From Nocardia sp. NBC_01730 (GTDB taxonomy: Bacteria; Actinomycetota; Actinomycetes; Mycobacteriales; Mycobacteriaceae): DNA of 64,000 nt. A program made the position numbers and the translations under genes. This document shows, piece after piece, positions 19,501 through 28,539 of the stretch (its first letter is position 1; each line of letters starts with the position of its first letter). A model generated the notes under the pieces. The model searched no databases, had not been told where the DNA came from, and saw nothing but the letters and a program-made list of their open reading frames with translations. The stretch lies in the NCBI RefSeq assembly GCF_035920445.1, contig NZ_CP109162.1:7564001-7628000 (forward strand), written 5' to 3'.

Positions 19501-20622
19501 ATGGTGGATCTCATCAACCTGGTGCAGACCCTGACCTCGCCGCATTCGCTGGACAGGTACCTGGAACTGGTCCGCCCCACGCTGACCGTCCGGGACATGC
19601 GGGCCGAAATCACCCACACGGACCGCTCGGTGCCGGGGTCTGTGACGCTCACGTTGCGCCCGACCCGGCAGTGGAAAGGTCATACCGCCGGACAGTACGT
19701 CCAGATCGGCGTGGTGATCGACGGCGTACGGCACGCCCGGTGCTATTCGCCGGTCGATCCGGAGAACGGCCGGGATCGCCGCATCCAGCTCACCGTCAAG
19801 GCGCATCCCGGCGGTCTGGTGTCGCAGTTCCTCTACCGCGACGCCACACCCGGCATGGTGGTCGACCTGACGCCCGCCGACGGCGTGTTCCGGCTCCCCG
19901 GGCAGCGCCCGGAGCGCGTACTGCTGATCAGCGGCGGCAGCGGCATCACGCCGGTGCTGTCTATGCTGCGCACGTTGGCCGACGAGGGCCACCGGGGCGA
20001 GGTCGTGTTCCTGCACTACGCGAAATCGGCGGAGGTGGTCCCGCATCGCATCGAGCTCGACGCCATCGCGCGGCGGCACCAGAACTTCCGCATCGAGCTG
20101 CGTCATCCGTGGCGATCGGGGCGGGCCGCGACGCGGGTCGACCCCGGCGCGCCGGGGGTGGACCTCGCGCCCGAGCAGGGCAGCGGGTACTTCGACTACG
20201 ACGAACTGGAGCGAGTGGCGCCCTGGTTCGCCGAAGCGCAGACCTATGTGTGCGGCCCGCGGTCGCTGATGAATGCGGTGCGCAAGGTCTACGAGGCCGA
20301 GCAGCTGGACGACCGGCTGCACACCGAGGAGTTCACCCTGTCCGTCGCACCGATCGACGCGACGGAAACCTATGGCACGGTGAACTTCTCGGCCAGCGGG
20401 GTGAGCGCGGACAACACTGGCGCGACCCTGCTGGAGCAGGCCGAATCCGCCGGTCTCACGCCCGAGTACGGCTGCCGCATGGGGATCTGTTTCTCCTGCA
20501 CCGCGGTCCGCCGCACCGGCTGCACGCGCAATGTGCGCACCGGCGAGAGCGACAGCGATCCCGATCAACCGATCCAGCTGTGTATCAGCGCGCCGGTCGG
20601 CGACGTCGAGATCGACATCTGA
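19501..20622 (+). CDS. Ferredoxin reductase for the stearoyl-CoA desaturase
   Basis: A 373-residue single-chain electron-transfer protein: FAD domain (RCYSPVDPE motif), NAD(P)H domain (LLISGGSGITPVLSMLR) and a C-terminal plant-type 2Fe-2S domain (EYGCRMGICFSCTA with the fourth Cys in LCISAPVGD). It is the counterpart of Rv3230c, the NADPH oxidoreductase that feeds electrons to DesA3. The ATG at 19501 has TGGAGA close upstream; an ATG at 19459 is in frame but lacks a ribosome binding site. The desaturase gene follows after 18 bp in an operon. Confidence 0.92.
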   Translation: MVDLINLVQTLTSPHSLDRYLELVRPTLTVRDMRAEITHTDRSVPGSVTLTLRPTRQWKGHTAGQYVQIGVVIDGVRHARCYSPVDPENGRDRRIQLTVKAHPGGLVSQFLYRDATPGMVVDLTPADGVFRLPGQRPERVLLISGGSGITPVLSMLRTLADEGHRGEVVFLHYAKSAEVVPHRIELDAIARRHQNFRIELRHPWRSGRAATRVDPGAPGVDLAPEQGSGYFDYDELERVAPWFAEAQTYVCGPRSLMNAVRKVYEAEQLDDRLHTEEFTLSVAPIDATETYGTVNFSASGVSADNTGATLLEQAESAGLTPEYGCRMGICFSCTAVRRTGCTRNVRTGESDSDPDQPIQLCISAPVGDVEIDI

Positions 20623-20640
20623 CAACGAAGGGCAGTAATA

Positions 20641-21789
20641 ATGACCATCCTCACCGAGACCGAAGACGGACCGCTGGTCCTGAGCCCGGAGCAGATCGAG
20701 GAACTCGGCCGCGAACTCGATGAGCTGCGCGCCGCGATCGTCGCCGATCTCGGCGAGCGCGACCGGGAGTACCTCTACTCCATCATCAAGGCGCAGCGAG
20801 GGTTCGAGATCGCCGGGCGCGGACTCATGTACCTCGGCTTCCTTCCGCCGTTCTGGCTGGCCGCGGTGGCCGCGCTGAGTGTGTCGAAGATCCTCGACAA
20901 CATGGAGATCGGCCACAACGTGATGCACGGCCAGTACGACTGGATGCGCGAGCCCGGCCTGAATTCCCGTGTGTTCGAGTGGGACAACGTCTGCCCGGCC
21001 GACCAGTGGAAGCACTCGCACAACTACCTGCACCACACCTACACCAACATTCACAACAAGGACCGCGACATCGGCTACTTCGTCCTGCGGATGGACGAAG
21101 GCCAGAGCTGGAATGTGCTGCGTCTCGGGCAGCCGCTGTACGCCTTCGTGCTCATGATGCTGTTCGAGTGGGGCGTGATGGGTCACGACCTCGAGATCGA
21201 GAACATCCTGAGCGGCGAGAAGAAGTGGCCGGAGGTCAAGCAGTTGATCCTCGGTCAGTGGCGCAAGGCGAGCAGGCAGGTACTCAAGGACTACCTGGTG
21301 TTTCCCGTGCTGACCGGGCCGCTGTTCTTCCACACGCTGGCGGGCAACGTCACCGCCAACCTGGTACGCAACGTGTGGGCCTTCGCGATCATCTTCTGCG
21401 GCCACTTCCCGACCGGCGTACAGACGTTCACCGAGGAGGAGACCGCGGACGAGACCCGCGGCGAGTGGTACATCCGCCAGATGCTCGGCTCGGCGAACAT
21501 CACCGGAAGCAAGCTGTTCCACATCATGTCGGGCAATTTGTCGCACCAGATCGAACACCACCTGTTCCCCGACCTGCCCGCGAGCCGCTATCCCGAGATC
21601 GCGCCCACGGTGCGCGCATTGTGTGAAAAGTACGGGCTGCCGTACAACACCGGTTCGCTCGGCAAGCAGATCGGCTCGGTGTGGAAGAAAATTTTCAAAC
21701 TCGCGCTGCCGTCCCGCATGGTCGGGAGCGAACCATCTCCCGGTGTTATCGTGATGCGTCAGCGAAAGGCAAGCGAAGTGGGCGTGTGA
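20641..21789 (+). CDS. desA3: Membrane fatty acid desaturase, DesA3 type
   Basis: A 382-residue di-iron desaturase that introduces the delta-9 double bond into stearoyl-CoA to give oleoyl-CoA. The three histidine boxes are GHNVMHGQ, HSHNYLHHTYTN and HQIEHHLFPD. Four hydrophobic segments flank them. It is paired with its ferredoxin reductase immediately upstream, as with DesA3 (Rv3229c) and Rv3230c. The stop codon directly abuts the ATG of a small third gene. The C-terminal tail (after LALPSRM) is basic and variable; in mycobacteria the DesA3 C-terminus governs protein turnover. Confidence 0.93.
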   Translation: MTILTETEDGPLVLSPEQIEELGRELDELRAAIVADLGERDREYLYSIIKAQRGFEIAGRGLMYLGFLPPFWLAAVAALSVSKILDNMEIGHNVMHGQYDWMREPGLNSRVFEWDNVCPADQWKHSHNYLHHTYTNIHNKDRDIGYFVLRMDEGQSWNVLRLGQPLYAFVLMMLFEWGVMGHDLEIENILSGEKKWPEVKQLILGQWRKASRQVLKDYLVFPVLTGPLFFHTLAGNVTANLVRNVWAFAIIFCGHFPTGVQTFTEEETADETRGEWYIRQMLGSANITGSKLFHIMSGNLSHQIEHHLFPDLPASRYPEIAPTVRALCEKYGLPYNTGSLGKQIGSVWKKIFKLALPSRMVGSEPSPGVIVMRQRKASEVGV

Positions 21790-22107
21790 ATGATCGGGAA
21801 ATTCGAAAGCAACAAGGATCTCATTCAGGAATTGACATCCTCGGGCGCCAAGCATGTCGGCAATATCGCCAACATCATCACCGGCACCGTCGCGGAGGTC
21901 ACCAGGGAGATCGGCGAGTGGATCACCGATGCGATCGAGATGAACGAGGCGGCCGCAGCGGCCAGGAAGGACGCGGCGGCGCAGCAGGATCTCGATCGCG
22001 ACCGTGACGACGATGTCGAGGCCCCCGTCGCCGAGTCGTCGCCGACCGAGCCGGAGGCGTTCATCGACGCCGAGGTCGTCGAGCCCGAGGTAGACAAGCC
22101 GCGCTGA
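21790..22107 (+). CDS. Small acidic protein in the desaturase operon
   Basis: A 105-residue protein that starts on the base after the desaturase stop codon, so it is very likely cotranslated. The first 50 residues form an amphipathic helix (GAKHVGNIANIITGTVAEVTREIGEWITDAIEM); the rest is Ala/Asp/Glu-rich and disordered. No family recognised. It could be a membrane-surface accessory of the desaturase (inference from position only). Confidence 0.7.
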   Translation: MIGKFESNKDLIQELTSSGAKHVGNIANIITGTVAEVTREIGEWITDAIEMNEAAAAARKDAAAQQDLDRDRDDDVEAPVAESSPTEPEAFIDAEVVEPEVDKPR

Positions 22108-22323
22108 TTACCACACCGGCAACCTGTGCCTGCGTTGGATGGCGGCGGTGATCGGATCCCGGTATCCGTGGGTCGGCTCGGCGAGCCCGGTCCACTTCGG
22201 GTTGGGCTTTACCGCCCACCGGCTCCGAAACGGAGTTCGCCGTATTCGGCGGGCATGGGATTCCCCTGCGGTGACGATTCGAATCCTGGATACGCCAGGG
22301 CCGAGGGGGATTTCGACGGGCAC
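22108..22323 (-). CDS. Possible small basic protein, 71 aa
   Basis: A GTG-initiated frame that ends exactly one base after the preceding plus-strand gene. The C-terminal half (RWAVKPNPKWTGLAEPTH, then GYRDPITAAIQRRHRLPVW) reads like a real protein and has G/C-biased third positions; the N-terminal half is less convincing. No family recognised. The start could be elsewhere. Confidence 0.35.
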   Translation of the reverse strand: MPVEIPLGPGVSRIRIVTAGESHARRIRRTPFRSRWAVKPNPKWTGLAEPTHGYRDPITAAIQRRHRLPVW

Positions 22324-22642
22324 CCCTCGGCTCCGGCGCAGTCCCGCGTCCAGGTGTCACCCCACGGTTCACCGGAACGGCGAAGAAACCGGAAATTCGC
22401 GACGATGCGATGAGGAGGACGACCCGAGAAATCGGGACACTTTCAGGAAAGCGCGGTCGTCGAATTCGCGCAATAGTATGGTGTAAAAATCCGAAATCTG
22501 GCGGGGAATTGTTATGTTGCGTTACAGATCGGTCACTGAGAATCCCCTGCGGTTCAGTTGCCCTACGGCCCGAGCGCATGAGCAGCAATCGGTCCGGCGC
22601 AGCGGCTGCGCGTCGTGGTCCGATCGGCTAGCCTCGGTGTTC

Positions 22643-22963
22643 GTGCCTGCCTATGTGTCATCGCCCGAGTTGACATTCGGCTTCATGTTCGCGCTGGAAG
22701 ACCCCGAGCGAATCGCGGAGGTCGTGCGTGACCTCATCGTCCGCAAGACCATCTCGGTCTTCCGCCTGGCCCGGCTGTCCGACGACGACGGCCCGCCGGA
22801 GCGGTACGTGGTGAATTGGGCTGTCATTCCGCAGATTTCGATCACGACCGCCGTCCCGGACCAAGACGAACTCCGGGCAAGTCGCACCATGCTGGTGAAC
22901 GCCTTCCTCAGTGAGGAGGGCGAGGTCAGTTTGTATTCGGCGCAGGGGAGCGGACCGGTCTAG
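22643..22963 (+). CDS. Conserved small cytosolic protein, 106 aa
   Basis: The coding signal begins near FGFMFALEDPERIAEVVRDLIVRKTISVFRL and runs to the stop. No signal peptide or membrane segment; predicted alpha/beta. I chose the GTG at 22643 because TAGCCT lies 8 nt upstream (22629-22634), the leaderless pattern seen repeatedly here; an ATG at 22514 is in frame, but the 43 residues it adds read poorly. Unknown function. The preceding 22324-22628 stretch is AT-richer and appears non-coding. Confidence 0.5.
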   Translation: MPAYVSSPELTFGFMFALEDPERIAEVVRDLIVRKTISVFRLARLSDDDGPPERYVVNWAVIPQISITTAVPDQDELRASRTMLVNAFLSEEGEVSLYSAQGSGPV

Positions 22964-22965
22964 CC

Positions 22966-22997
22966 GCCGCCCCGGACGTTCCGGCATCCGGGGCGGC
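22966..22997. terminator. Bidirectional terminator
   Basis: An 11-bp perfect inverted repeat (22966-22976 with 22987-22997) sits between convergent stop codons. Confidence 0.75.
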
Positions 22998-23004
22998 GCG
23001 TCGA

Positions 23005-24246
23005 TCAGCCGATCGGGACCGGTGCGTCCAGCCGCCCGGCGCGGGCGAGCGCGAACAGCGCCGCCGCGGCGGTGGCGCCGACGGCAATGAGCGCCGCCCA
23101 GGCGAGCGAACTCATGCCCGCGCCGCGCGCGGCGTCCAGGAGTGCGCCGATCCCCAGATTGCCGAGCAGGACGCCGATGCCGACGATGGTGTGGTAGAGG
23201 CCGTAGTGGGTAGCTACCAGTTGGTTACCTGACAGCGCGACCACAGTGTCCATCTCGAACGGGAAAACCGCTGCCGTACCGACCCCCAGCACCGCCGCCG
23301 TCAGCAACAGCGCCCCGACCGCAGGCCACACGCCGAAGGCGGTGCCGGGCACAAGCAGCAGCGGAACGAACCCGGCCGCGAGGACTGCCATGCCGAGGGC
23401 CAGGCTGCGCGTGCGACCCAAGCGCTGCCCGAACCAGCGGGTGATCCGCAGTTGCCCGGCGATCGCGATCACTCCGGACACCACGAATATCGACGTCATC
23501 AGGGCGGTCGCGGAGCTCGCTCCGACGATGCGCGTGGCCTGCATAGGCAGCGCCAAGTAAACCTGGAACGCCAGCACGGAGCTGCCGGTCATCGCCGCCG
23601 CGAAGAGCAGGAACGGGCGATTGGCCAGCACAACGCGCCAATCATCCAGCACCGATGCGGTTTTGGGTTCAGCGCTGTGCTGCGGCAGCGCACGCAGCTG
23701 AGCGAGCGTCAGCAAGCCGAACACCGTCGCGGCCCCAGCGGCCGTTGCCCGGAAGTCGAAAGCCATCAGCGCGAGCCCGACGATCGGGCCGAACAGGATG
23801 CCCGCCTGGTAGAAGACGTTGAACACCGCGAAGGCCTCCACCCGGCGCGTCGCCGAATCCACCGCGAGATACGCCCGGACCGCCGGGTTGAACAGCGCGC
23901 CCGCGAAACCGGTCGCCGCCGACGCGACCAGCAGCGCGGGCAGCGAATCGGCGAAGGCGAGCAACGCGAAACCGCCGGTGCGCAACAGACATCCGGCGAC
24001 TATCAGCGGTTTGTAGCCGAGTCGATCGGCCAGCGTGCCGCCGAGCAGGAACATGCCCTGCTGGGCGAAGTTCCGCACGCCGAGCACCAGCCCGATCGCC
24101 CAGGCCGCCAGGCCGAGTGGGCCTGCCAAATGCCCGGCCAGGTACGGCATCAGCATGTAGAAGCCGGTGTTGATGGCGAACTGGTTGACCATCAGCAGGC
24201 GACTCGGCCGGTTGAAACCGCGATAGGTGGCGAACAGTTCGGTCAT
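23005..24246 (-). CDS. MFS transporter of the lpqS-cysK2 operon
   Basis: A 413-residue, 12-helix major facilitator. The loop 2-3 motif [12 protein letters not shown] is the canonical MFS signature. Its ATG overlaps the cysK2 stop codon by 4 nt (ATGA). The order lpqS-cysK2-MFS is the same as Rv0847-Rv0848-Rv0849 in M. tuberculosis, where lpqS is copper-induced. Likely an exporter; substrate unknown, possibly a sulfur-containing metabolite made by CysK2 (inference). Confidence 0.87.
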   Translation of the reverse strand: MTELFATYRGFNRPSRLLMVNQFAINTGFYMLMPYLAGHLAGPLGLAAWAIGLVLGVRNFAQQGMFLLGGTLADRLGYKPLIVAGCLLRTGGFALLAFADSLPALLVASAATGFAGALFNPAVRAYLAVDSATRRVEAFAVFNVFYQAGILFGPIVGLALMAFDFRATAAGAATVFGLLTLAQLRALPQHSAEPKTASVLDDWRVVLANRPFLLFAAAMTGSSVLAFQVYLALPMQATRIVGASSATALMTSIFVVSGVIAIAGQLRITRWFGQRLGRTRSLALGMAVLAAGFVPLLLVPGTAFGVWPAVGALLLTAAVLGVGTAAVFPFEMDTVVALSGNQLVATHYGLYHTIVGIGVLLGNLGIGALLDAARGAGMSSLAWAALIAVGATAAAALFALARAGRLDAPVPIG

Positions 24247-25439
24247 TGCGCCGACCCTGCAAGAGTGTGGTCGAGATCGGCATTCCGTGGATCGACGACC
24301 GTTGTGCACCGGGTCCAGGATTCCACCACGGCGTCGGTCGGACGGGCGATGCGGGCGGGTGCGGTCGGCGGTTCGATACCGAGCAAGCCGTGCTCGCGGC
24401 AATAGTCGTCGCTGTACACGGTGTCGAAGTAGCGCAGAGGACCGTCGGGAAAGACCGCGGCGATCCGCACATCAGGATCGCTGGTCCGGGCCAGCCACCC
24501 CGCGACCAGTGCGACAGCACCGACGCTCCAACCGCCGCTGGCATAGTGGGTCGCGGCGAGTGCGCGGCAGGCCCACACCGCCTCCGCCGGTGCGATCCAG
24601 TGGATTTCGTCGAAGGCAGGGTAGTCGATATTGCCCGGATGGATGCTCGAGCCGAGGCCGCGCATCAGCCGCTGACCCGCGGGCTGGCCGAAGATCGTCG
24701 AGCCGACGGTGTCGACGCCCACCAGGCGCAGCTGTGGGTAGTAGCGCCGCAGGGCTCGGGAGATTCCGGCGGAATGGCCTCCGGTGCCGACCGAGCACAC
24801 CAGCACATCGATCCGGCCGAGCTGGGCGATCAGTTCCATCGCCAGGGTCTCGTAGGCGTCGCGATTGTCAGGGTTGCGGTACTGGTCCGGGCACCAGGCC
24901 CGCGGGTCCTCTGCCAGGAGTTCGGCGACGCGGTCGCGGCGCGCCTGCTGCCAGCCGCCCGTGGGGTGCGGCTCGGTGACCAGCTCCACCCGGGCGCCGT
25001 AGGCCGCGAGCATGCGATGCATGAGCGGCTCCAGGCCGGGGTCGGTGACCAGCGTGACCGGGTGGTGGTGCACCATGCCCGCCAGTGCCAGGCCCAAACC
25101 GAGTGTGCCGCTCGTGGATTCGATGATCGGGGCGCCGGGTGCGAGCTCACCGCGAGCCGCGGCGCGTTCGACCATGTGCAAGGCGGGCCGGTCCTTCATG
25201 CCGCCGGGGTTGGCACCCTCCAGCTTGGCCCAGAAGCCGCGGTCGGTGGGGCCGGGGGTGCCGGTGAGCGGCTCGGTGATCCAGAGGACCGGAGTATTGC
25301 CGACCATGGTGGCCGGACGTGGGCAGCGGTTGGCGGTGGTCAGCAGACTCGCCGGGCTCGGAAGCACAATGGGCCGGAACGTATCCAGCTCGGGCCGAGC
25401 CGGATTCGGCATGCTCGGGTTCTGCAACGCAGAAGTCAT
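24243..25439 (-). CDS. cysK2: Cysteine synthase-like PLP enzyme, CysK2 type
   Basis: A 398-residue fold-II PLP enzyme. The Schiff-base lysine is in NPGGMKDR (Lys82) and the substrate loop is ESTSGTLG; the glycine-rich phosphate loop is [10 protein letters not shown]. It has a C-terminal extension beyond CysK/CysM. The M. tuberculosis homologue CysK2 (Rv0848) was reported to make S-sulfocysteine from O-phosphoserine and thiosulfate. Context (lpqS upstream, MFS downstream with 4-nt overlap) supports this subgroup. Weak ribosome binding site. The 107 bp before it contain a perfect hairpin, GTCGCTG/CAGCGAC at 25462-25479. Confidence 0.8.
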   Translation of the reverse strand: MTSALQNPSMPNPARPELDTFRPIVLPSPASLLTTANRCPRPATMVGNTPVLWITEPLTGTPGPTDRGFWAKLEGANPGGMKDRPALHMVERAAARGELAPGAPIIESTSGTLGLGLALAGMVHHHPVTLVTDPGLEPLMHRMLAAYGARVELVTEPHPTGGWQQARRDRVAELLAEDPRAWCPDQYRNPDNRDAYETLAMELIAQLGRIDVLVCSVGTGGHSAGISRALRRYYPQLRLVGVDTVGSTIFGQPAGQRLMRGLGSSIHPGNIDYPAFDEIHWIAPAEAVWACRALAATHYASGGWSVGAVALVAGWLARTSDPDVRIAAVFPDGPLRYFDTVYSDDYCREHGLLGIEPPTAPARIARPTDAVVESWTRCTTVVDPRNADLDHTLAGSAQ

Positions 25440-25546
25440 GGGGAATCGTCGATTCTGTACGGTCGCTGTGCGCAGCGACGGTGTGGGTGCGGATGTCGCA
25501 CGAACACCGGCCGAGCCCCGGCAAGCTCAGGCCTGACGCTGACCGA

Positions 25547-25969
25547 TCAGTTCCGATCGATACCGAATCTGGTGATTTTCTCCCTGCCTGTACAGACCGG
25601 GAGCAGAGCGACCGGCGGCGCGCGCAGGCCGCCCCCGAGTGCGGCCGCCAGCGGAAGCATCAGCACGAGCACCACCGCGACCAGCAGGAATGCCAACAGC
25701 GACGCGAAGCGTGGGAGGGCGGCGAGTACCGCTGCGGTGGGCAGATGGCGATCCGGCGCGGCGGCGTGCTGATGCCGGTCGGCGAGAATCGCCACGGACG
25801 CTGTGGAGGCCACGGTGGGCCCCGACGCTTCGATGTGCGCGTGCGCGTGCGCGACCGCGGAGTGGGCGAAGACGTGACATTCCGGCACCGCCATCGCCAG
25901 AACCCAGACGGTGAACGCGAAGGTGACGAACACCCGAATCACGGGCACCCGCACCGCACTGAACGTCAC
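25547..25969 (-). CDS. lpqS: LpqS-like copper-associated secreted protein
   Basis: A 140-residue protein with an N-terminal export helix (IRVFVTFAFTVWVLAMAV), a His-rich segment (CHVFAHSAVAHAHAHIEA and DRHQHAAAPDRH) and a second hydrophobic helix (ASLLAFLLVAVVLVLMLPL). The C-terminus TGREKITRFGIDR matches the end of M. tuberculosis LpqS (TGQDLLTRF...). The His clusters suggest copper or zinc binding. The GTG start has TAGTAT 7 nt upstream, so it is probably leaderless. LpqS belongs to the RicR copper regulon in mycobacteria; I see no TACCC/GGGTA operator here. Confidence 0.7.
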   Translation of the reverse strand: MTFSAVRVPVIRVFVTFAFTVWVLAMAVPECHVFAHSAVAHAHAHIEASGPTVASTASVAILADRHQHAAAPDRHLPTAAVLAALPRFASLLAFLLVAVVLVLMLPLAAALGGGLRAPPVALLPVCTGREKITRFGIDRN

Positions 25970-26230
25970 GCTACCGATACTACAAGCAGCCGCCGACGCT
26001 CCGGACCTCGACGCTCAGCGAGTGGGAACGGCGGTTCGGCCGTCCCGCCCATGGCGTGCCGACCGCTGTGTCGTCCAGCACAACGGTGACCGAGTCCCCG
26101 TGCAACGCATACTCAGATCGTTGGCATGTCGGTATCAGAAGGTGCCATTCCCGATAGTCTCATACGCGACAATCAGGACATCCCACACTGGTTGTCGCTT
26201 GCATCGAAGCACCCGGAAGGAGCGTCGATC

Positions 26231-26908
26231 ATGGAACCCGAGAAGCCCGTCCCGCCCAACCCGATTCGCGTTCGAGGAGATCTCGACCCCGCGCTGTCAC
26301 GGTGGATGTGGCTGGTCAAGTGGCTATTGGCCATCCCGCACTTTGTTGTGCTCTTCTTCCTGCACATCGCCTACCTGGTGCTGACGATCATCGCCTTCTT
26401 CGCGATCCTGATCACCGGCAAGTATCCGCGGGCGCTGTTCGATTTCAATGTCGGTGTCATGCGCTGGGGCTGGCGGGTCACCTTCTACTCCCTGTCGGTG
26501 CTCGGCACCGACAAGTACCCGCCGTTCAGCCTCCAGTCGAACGCGGAGTACCCGGCCGATCTGGAGATCGACTATCCGGAGACGCTGCATCGCGGTCTGG
26601 TGTTGGTGAAATGGTGGCTGCTGGCCATCCCGCACTATCTGATCGTCGCCGCGATGGTGAGCGGGGGCGTCGCCGTCGGGATGGGTGATTCCGACGATTG
26701 GGGCGGTGGTGGCACGATTCCGCTGATCAGCATCCTGTTGATCGTTGCGTTGATCGCGCTGTTGTTCACGGCGCGGTACCCGCAGGGGGTGTACGACTTC
26801 GTGCTGGGTATCAATCGCTGGCTCATCCGGGTCCAGGTCTATGCGAGCCTGATGCGTGACGAGTACCCGCCCTTCCGCCTCGATCAGGGCGCACGCGAAA
26901 CACAGTGA
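26231..26908 (+). CDS. DUF4389 membrane protein
   Basis: A 225-residue inner-membrane protein with four hydrophobic segments in two repeats, each introduced by WL(L)AIPH and followed by an Arg/Asp-Phe motif (GKYPRALFDFNVGVMRW and ARYPQGVYDFVLGINRW). This duplication defines DUF4389. Function unknown. The ATG was chosen for AAGGAG 8 nt upstream. The gene ends in a perfect 15-bp hairpin that borders the accessory island. The 260 bp between lpqS and this gene hold only the divergent promoters. Confidence 0.82.
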   Translation: MEPEKPVPPNPIRVRGDLDPALSRWMWLVKWLLAIPHFVVLFFLHIAYLVLTIIAFFAILITGKYPRALFDFNVGVMRWGWRVTFYSLSVLGTDKYPPFSLQSNAEYPADLEIDYPETLHRGLVLVKWWLLAIPHYLIVAAMVSGGVAVGMGDSDDWGGGGTIPLISILLIVALIALLFTARYPQGVYDFVLGINRWLIRVQVYASLMRDEYPPFRLDQGARETQ

Positions 26909-26933
26909 ACGTCGATAATTCCGTCGCTCCGAC

Positions 26934-26966
26934 CGAATCCGCCCGCTGTTTCAGCGGGCGGATTCG
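26934..26966. terminator. Perfect 15-bp hairpin terminator
   Basis: 26934-26948 pairs exactly with 26952-26966 around TTT. It lies just after the DUF4389 gene and inside repeat copy 1. The equivalent hairpin in copy 2 (32707-32739) has lost perfect pairing in the left arm. Confidence 0.75.
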
Positions 26967-27203
26967 TATATCCGGCGGACCACGTCCTCGATCTCGGGTT
27001 CTTCGATCGACAGATCCCGCACTTCGGCCCGCTCCGACACGGCGGCGAGCAGTTGTGCGGCCGTGATCTTCTCCGGATCGAAGGCCAGCCGTGCCGTATG
27101 CCGTTGCTTTCGCTGGCCAGCAGTCGAGCCGAGGGGAGGTCGTCGATGTCCGGTGTCGGCTCGGCCAGATCGACTACCAGCACTCGCTTTGCGCCGACGG
27201 TGG
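26951..27203 (-). pseudogene. Truncated, frameshifted ABC ATPase C-terminus
   Basis: The minus strand encodes about 84 residues nearly identical to the C-terminus of the intact ATPase at 32724-33719 (KRVLVVDLAEPTPDIDDLPSA and the final EDVVRRIYESAR). A 1-nt deletion near 27106, in the codons after NGIR, breaks the frame. No ATPase motifs are present. It is a duplicated gene tail, not a functional gene. Confidence 0.9.
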
Positions 27204-27384
27204 GTCTCTGACCAGCAGGTTCGACGGTGCGGCTCGTTAGCAGGACGCGGCAACCAAAGCTGCGATAGTTGGGCATCGCGCTGGTCACCACGATCGGCTC
27301 GGGGGCGGTGTGCAGGAGTCGAGAACCGCGACCCGCTGCTCGATGAAAGTGCGGCCGGCGGGCGCCAAGGCCGCCAGGTCTCGG

Positions 27385-27600
27385 CTAGCATCGGCACCCA
27401 TGGCCGATATGCGCCTCGTGCACGTGGCCTGCAATAGCCCGGTCGCCTTGGACCGCCATGGTGGCGTGGATGTGGGCTTTGCCGACACGGATCTCGCCGG
27501 ATCCGTGCATCTCGGCGGGTAGGGCATAGGTGCTGATGTCCTGCGCCGCGTCATCGGCGGGCATGGTCGAGATGGTGAATCGAGGCGGGTTTGTCGTTCC
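27385..27600 (-). pseudogene. Fragment of a PCC/DUF296-like protein
   Basis: One frame reads MHGSGEIRVGKAHIHATM and then AVQGDRAIAGHVHEAHIG before a stop at 27385. This resembles the core of the plant-and-prokaryote conserved (PCC, DUF296) domain, with its paired-His HxH and GGH-like motifs. Both ends of the domain are missing, so it appears to be a remnant. 27204-27384 and 27600-27633 hold no further recognisable gene. Confidence 0.4.
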
Positions 27601-27633
27601 CAGGGTGTGCGGCGCAGACCTGATGGTGCCGGA

Positions 27634-27933
27634 TCAGTACAGGCCGAGTAACCCGCCCATCCAGGTAAGCGCCGCCTCGCGGTCGTCCCGAGCGATGGCC
27701 CGAGTCGCATACTTCGGCTTGCTGATCCAGCGCCGCGAACCCGCGCCGGTAACCGGCCGCACTGTCCACCAACCCATCTCACTATTCAACACGTAGCCCT
27801 CACCCGTGTCTTGCGGGTGCAGCCGCCGCCGGGCCCGAGGGCGCGTCAATGCTCGCGCCACACCGATCACCCGATCGCGCACAGTGACCGGGCCGTCATA
27901 ATCCGCGTAACGTCGTCCGTTCGGCAATGCCAT
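27634..27933 (-). CDS. Hypothetical protein, 99 aa
   Basis: A basic cytosolic protein with aromatic-rich C-terminal half (GYVLNSEMGWWTVRP and AALTWMGGLLGLY). No family recognised. The ATG has AGAGGA 6 nt upstream. It follows the secreted-protein gene with an 8-bp gap and is probably cotranscribed with it. Lower G/C at third positions than the core genes, in keeping with the accessory island. Confidence 0.5.
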   Translation of the reverse strand: MALPNGRRYADYDGPVTVRDRVIGVARALTRPRARRRLHPQDTGEGYVLNSEMGWWTVRPVTGAGSRRWISKPKYATRAIARDDREAALTWMGGLLGLY

Positions 27934-27941
27934 GTCGTCCT

Positions 27942-28424
27942 CTATCCACATTCGTCGGCGGCGACAACCCGTTCCTGGGAGATGGTCTCGACAGGGCCGT
28001 ATGCCCTGCCCTGGATCGTACCGTTCACCTGGGAGTACATCCGCCAGAATCCGGGCACACATGGAGCGGTAGCGGTATAGGTCTGCCGCGCCCACGGGAT
28101 GAGGCTGGTCCGTATGTGCTGACCAACAAACTCCCACTGACCCGAGGTGTTGCGTCGCTGCAAACTCAGGTAGTAGTCGTGCGTCAGAGCGGGGTCGCCG
28201 CCATCGGGAAGCGGATCACACTTCGCCCACCCATCGCCGTGGATCTCGGGCCGTACGATCGTCGGCTTGGAAAAGCTGAACCCGTTGTCGCAGATAGGCT
28301 TCTTCGCCTCGGTGACCAATGGCCCGCCGGGACTGGCGCTCGCGACGTTGCCACTCGTGCCGGAGATCAGCAGAGCGCCGAACGCGGCGAGGATGACGGA
28401 CAGTCGAGAAGTGTTGTAGTGCAA
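27942..28424 (-). CDS. Secreted hypothetical protein, 160 aa
   Basis: A Sec signal peptide (LSVILAAFGALLISGTSGNVASA) leads a mature domain of about 130 residues with four Cys (ICDNG, KCDPL, APCVP, ADECG) and Trp/Tyr-rich strands, suggesting a small disulfide-stabilised beta protein. No family recognised. I chose a TTG start with GGGGGAA 7 nt upstream; an in-frame ATG at 28478 would add 18 residues before the signal. First gene of a likely two-gene unit. Confidence 0.55.
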   Translation of the reverse strand: MHYNTSRLSVILAAFGALLISGTSGNVASASPGGPLVTEAKKPICDNGFSFSKPTIVRPEIHGDGWAKCDPLPDGGDPALTHDYYLSLQRRNTSGQWEFVGQHIRTSLIPWARQTYTATAPCVPGFWRMYSQVNGTIQGRAYGPVETISQERVVAADECG

Positions 28425-28539
28425 GGGAGTTCCCCCATTCTTCCTGCCTGAGCAGCCGATGCCGCCCAGTACTCTCATGACGCGATCAGTTCGCTTCGAT
28501 GTCGACCACGCGGATGGGCGTGATCGTGGGTGCGTCGGC

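Larger units (their letters stand above)
26927..27203. repeat. Direct repeat copy 1, 3' end of ABC ATPase gene
   Basis: This 277-bp stretch is about 96% identical, in the same orientation, to 32700-32977, 5773 bp away. It carries one 1-nt deletion and about nine substitutions relative to that copy. Together the copies bracket an accessory segment. The identity ends abruptly at GACGGTGG. Confidence 0.9.

Noticed and set aside
19474..21855. 793-codon open frame opposite the reductase/desaturase operon
   Set aside because: Entirely antisense to two well-recognised genes; composition is His/Arg/Asp-rich shadow sequence.
22139..22486. 115-codon plus-strand frame
   Set aside because: Low protein-like quality, no homologous motif, overlaps a better minus-strand candidate.
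25319..26089. 256-codon plus-strand frame over lpqS
   Set aside because: Antisense to the LpqS-like gene whose C-terminal motif is recognisable; the frame is Arg/His-rich shadow.
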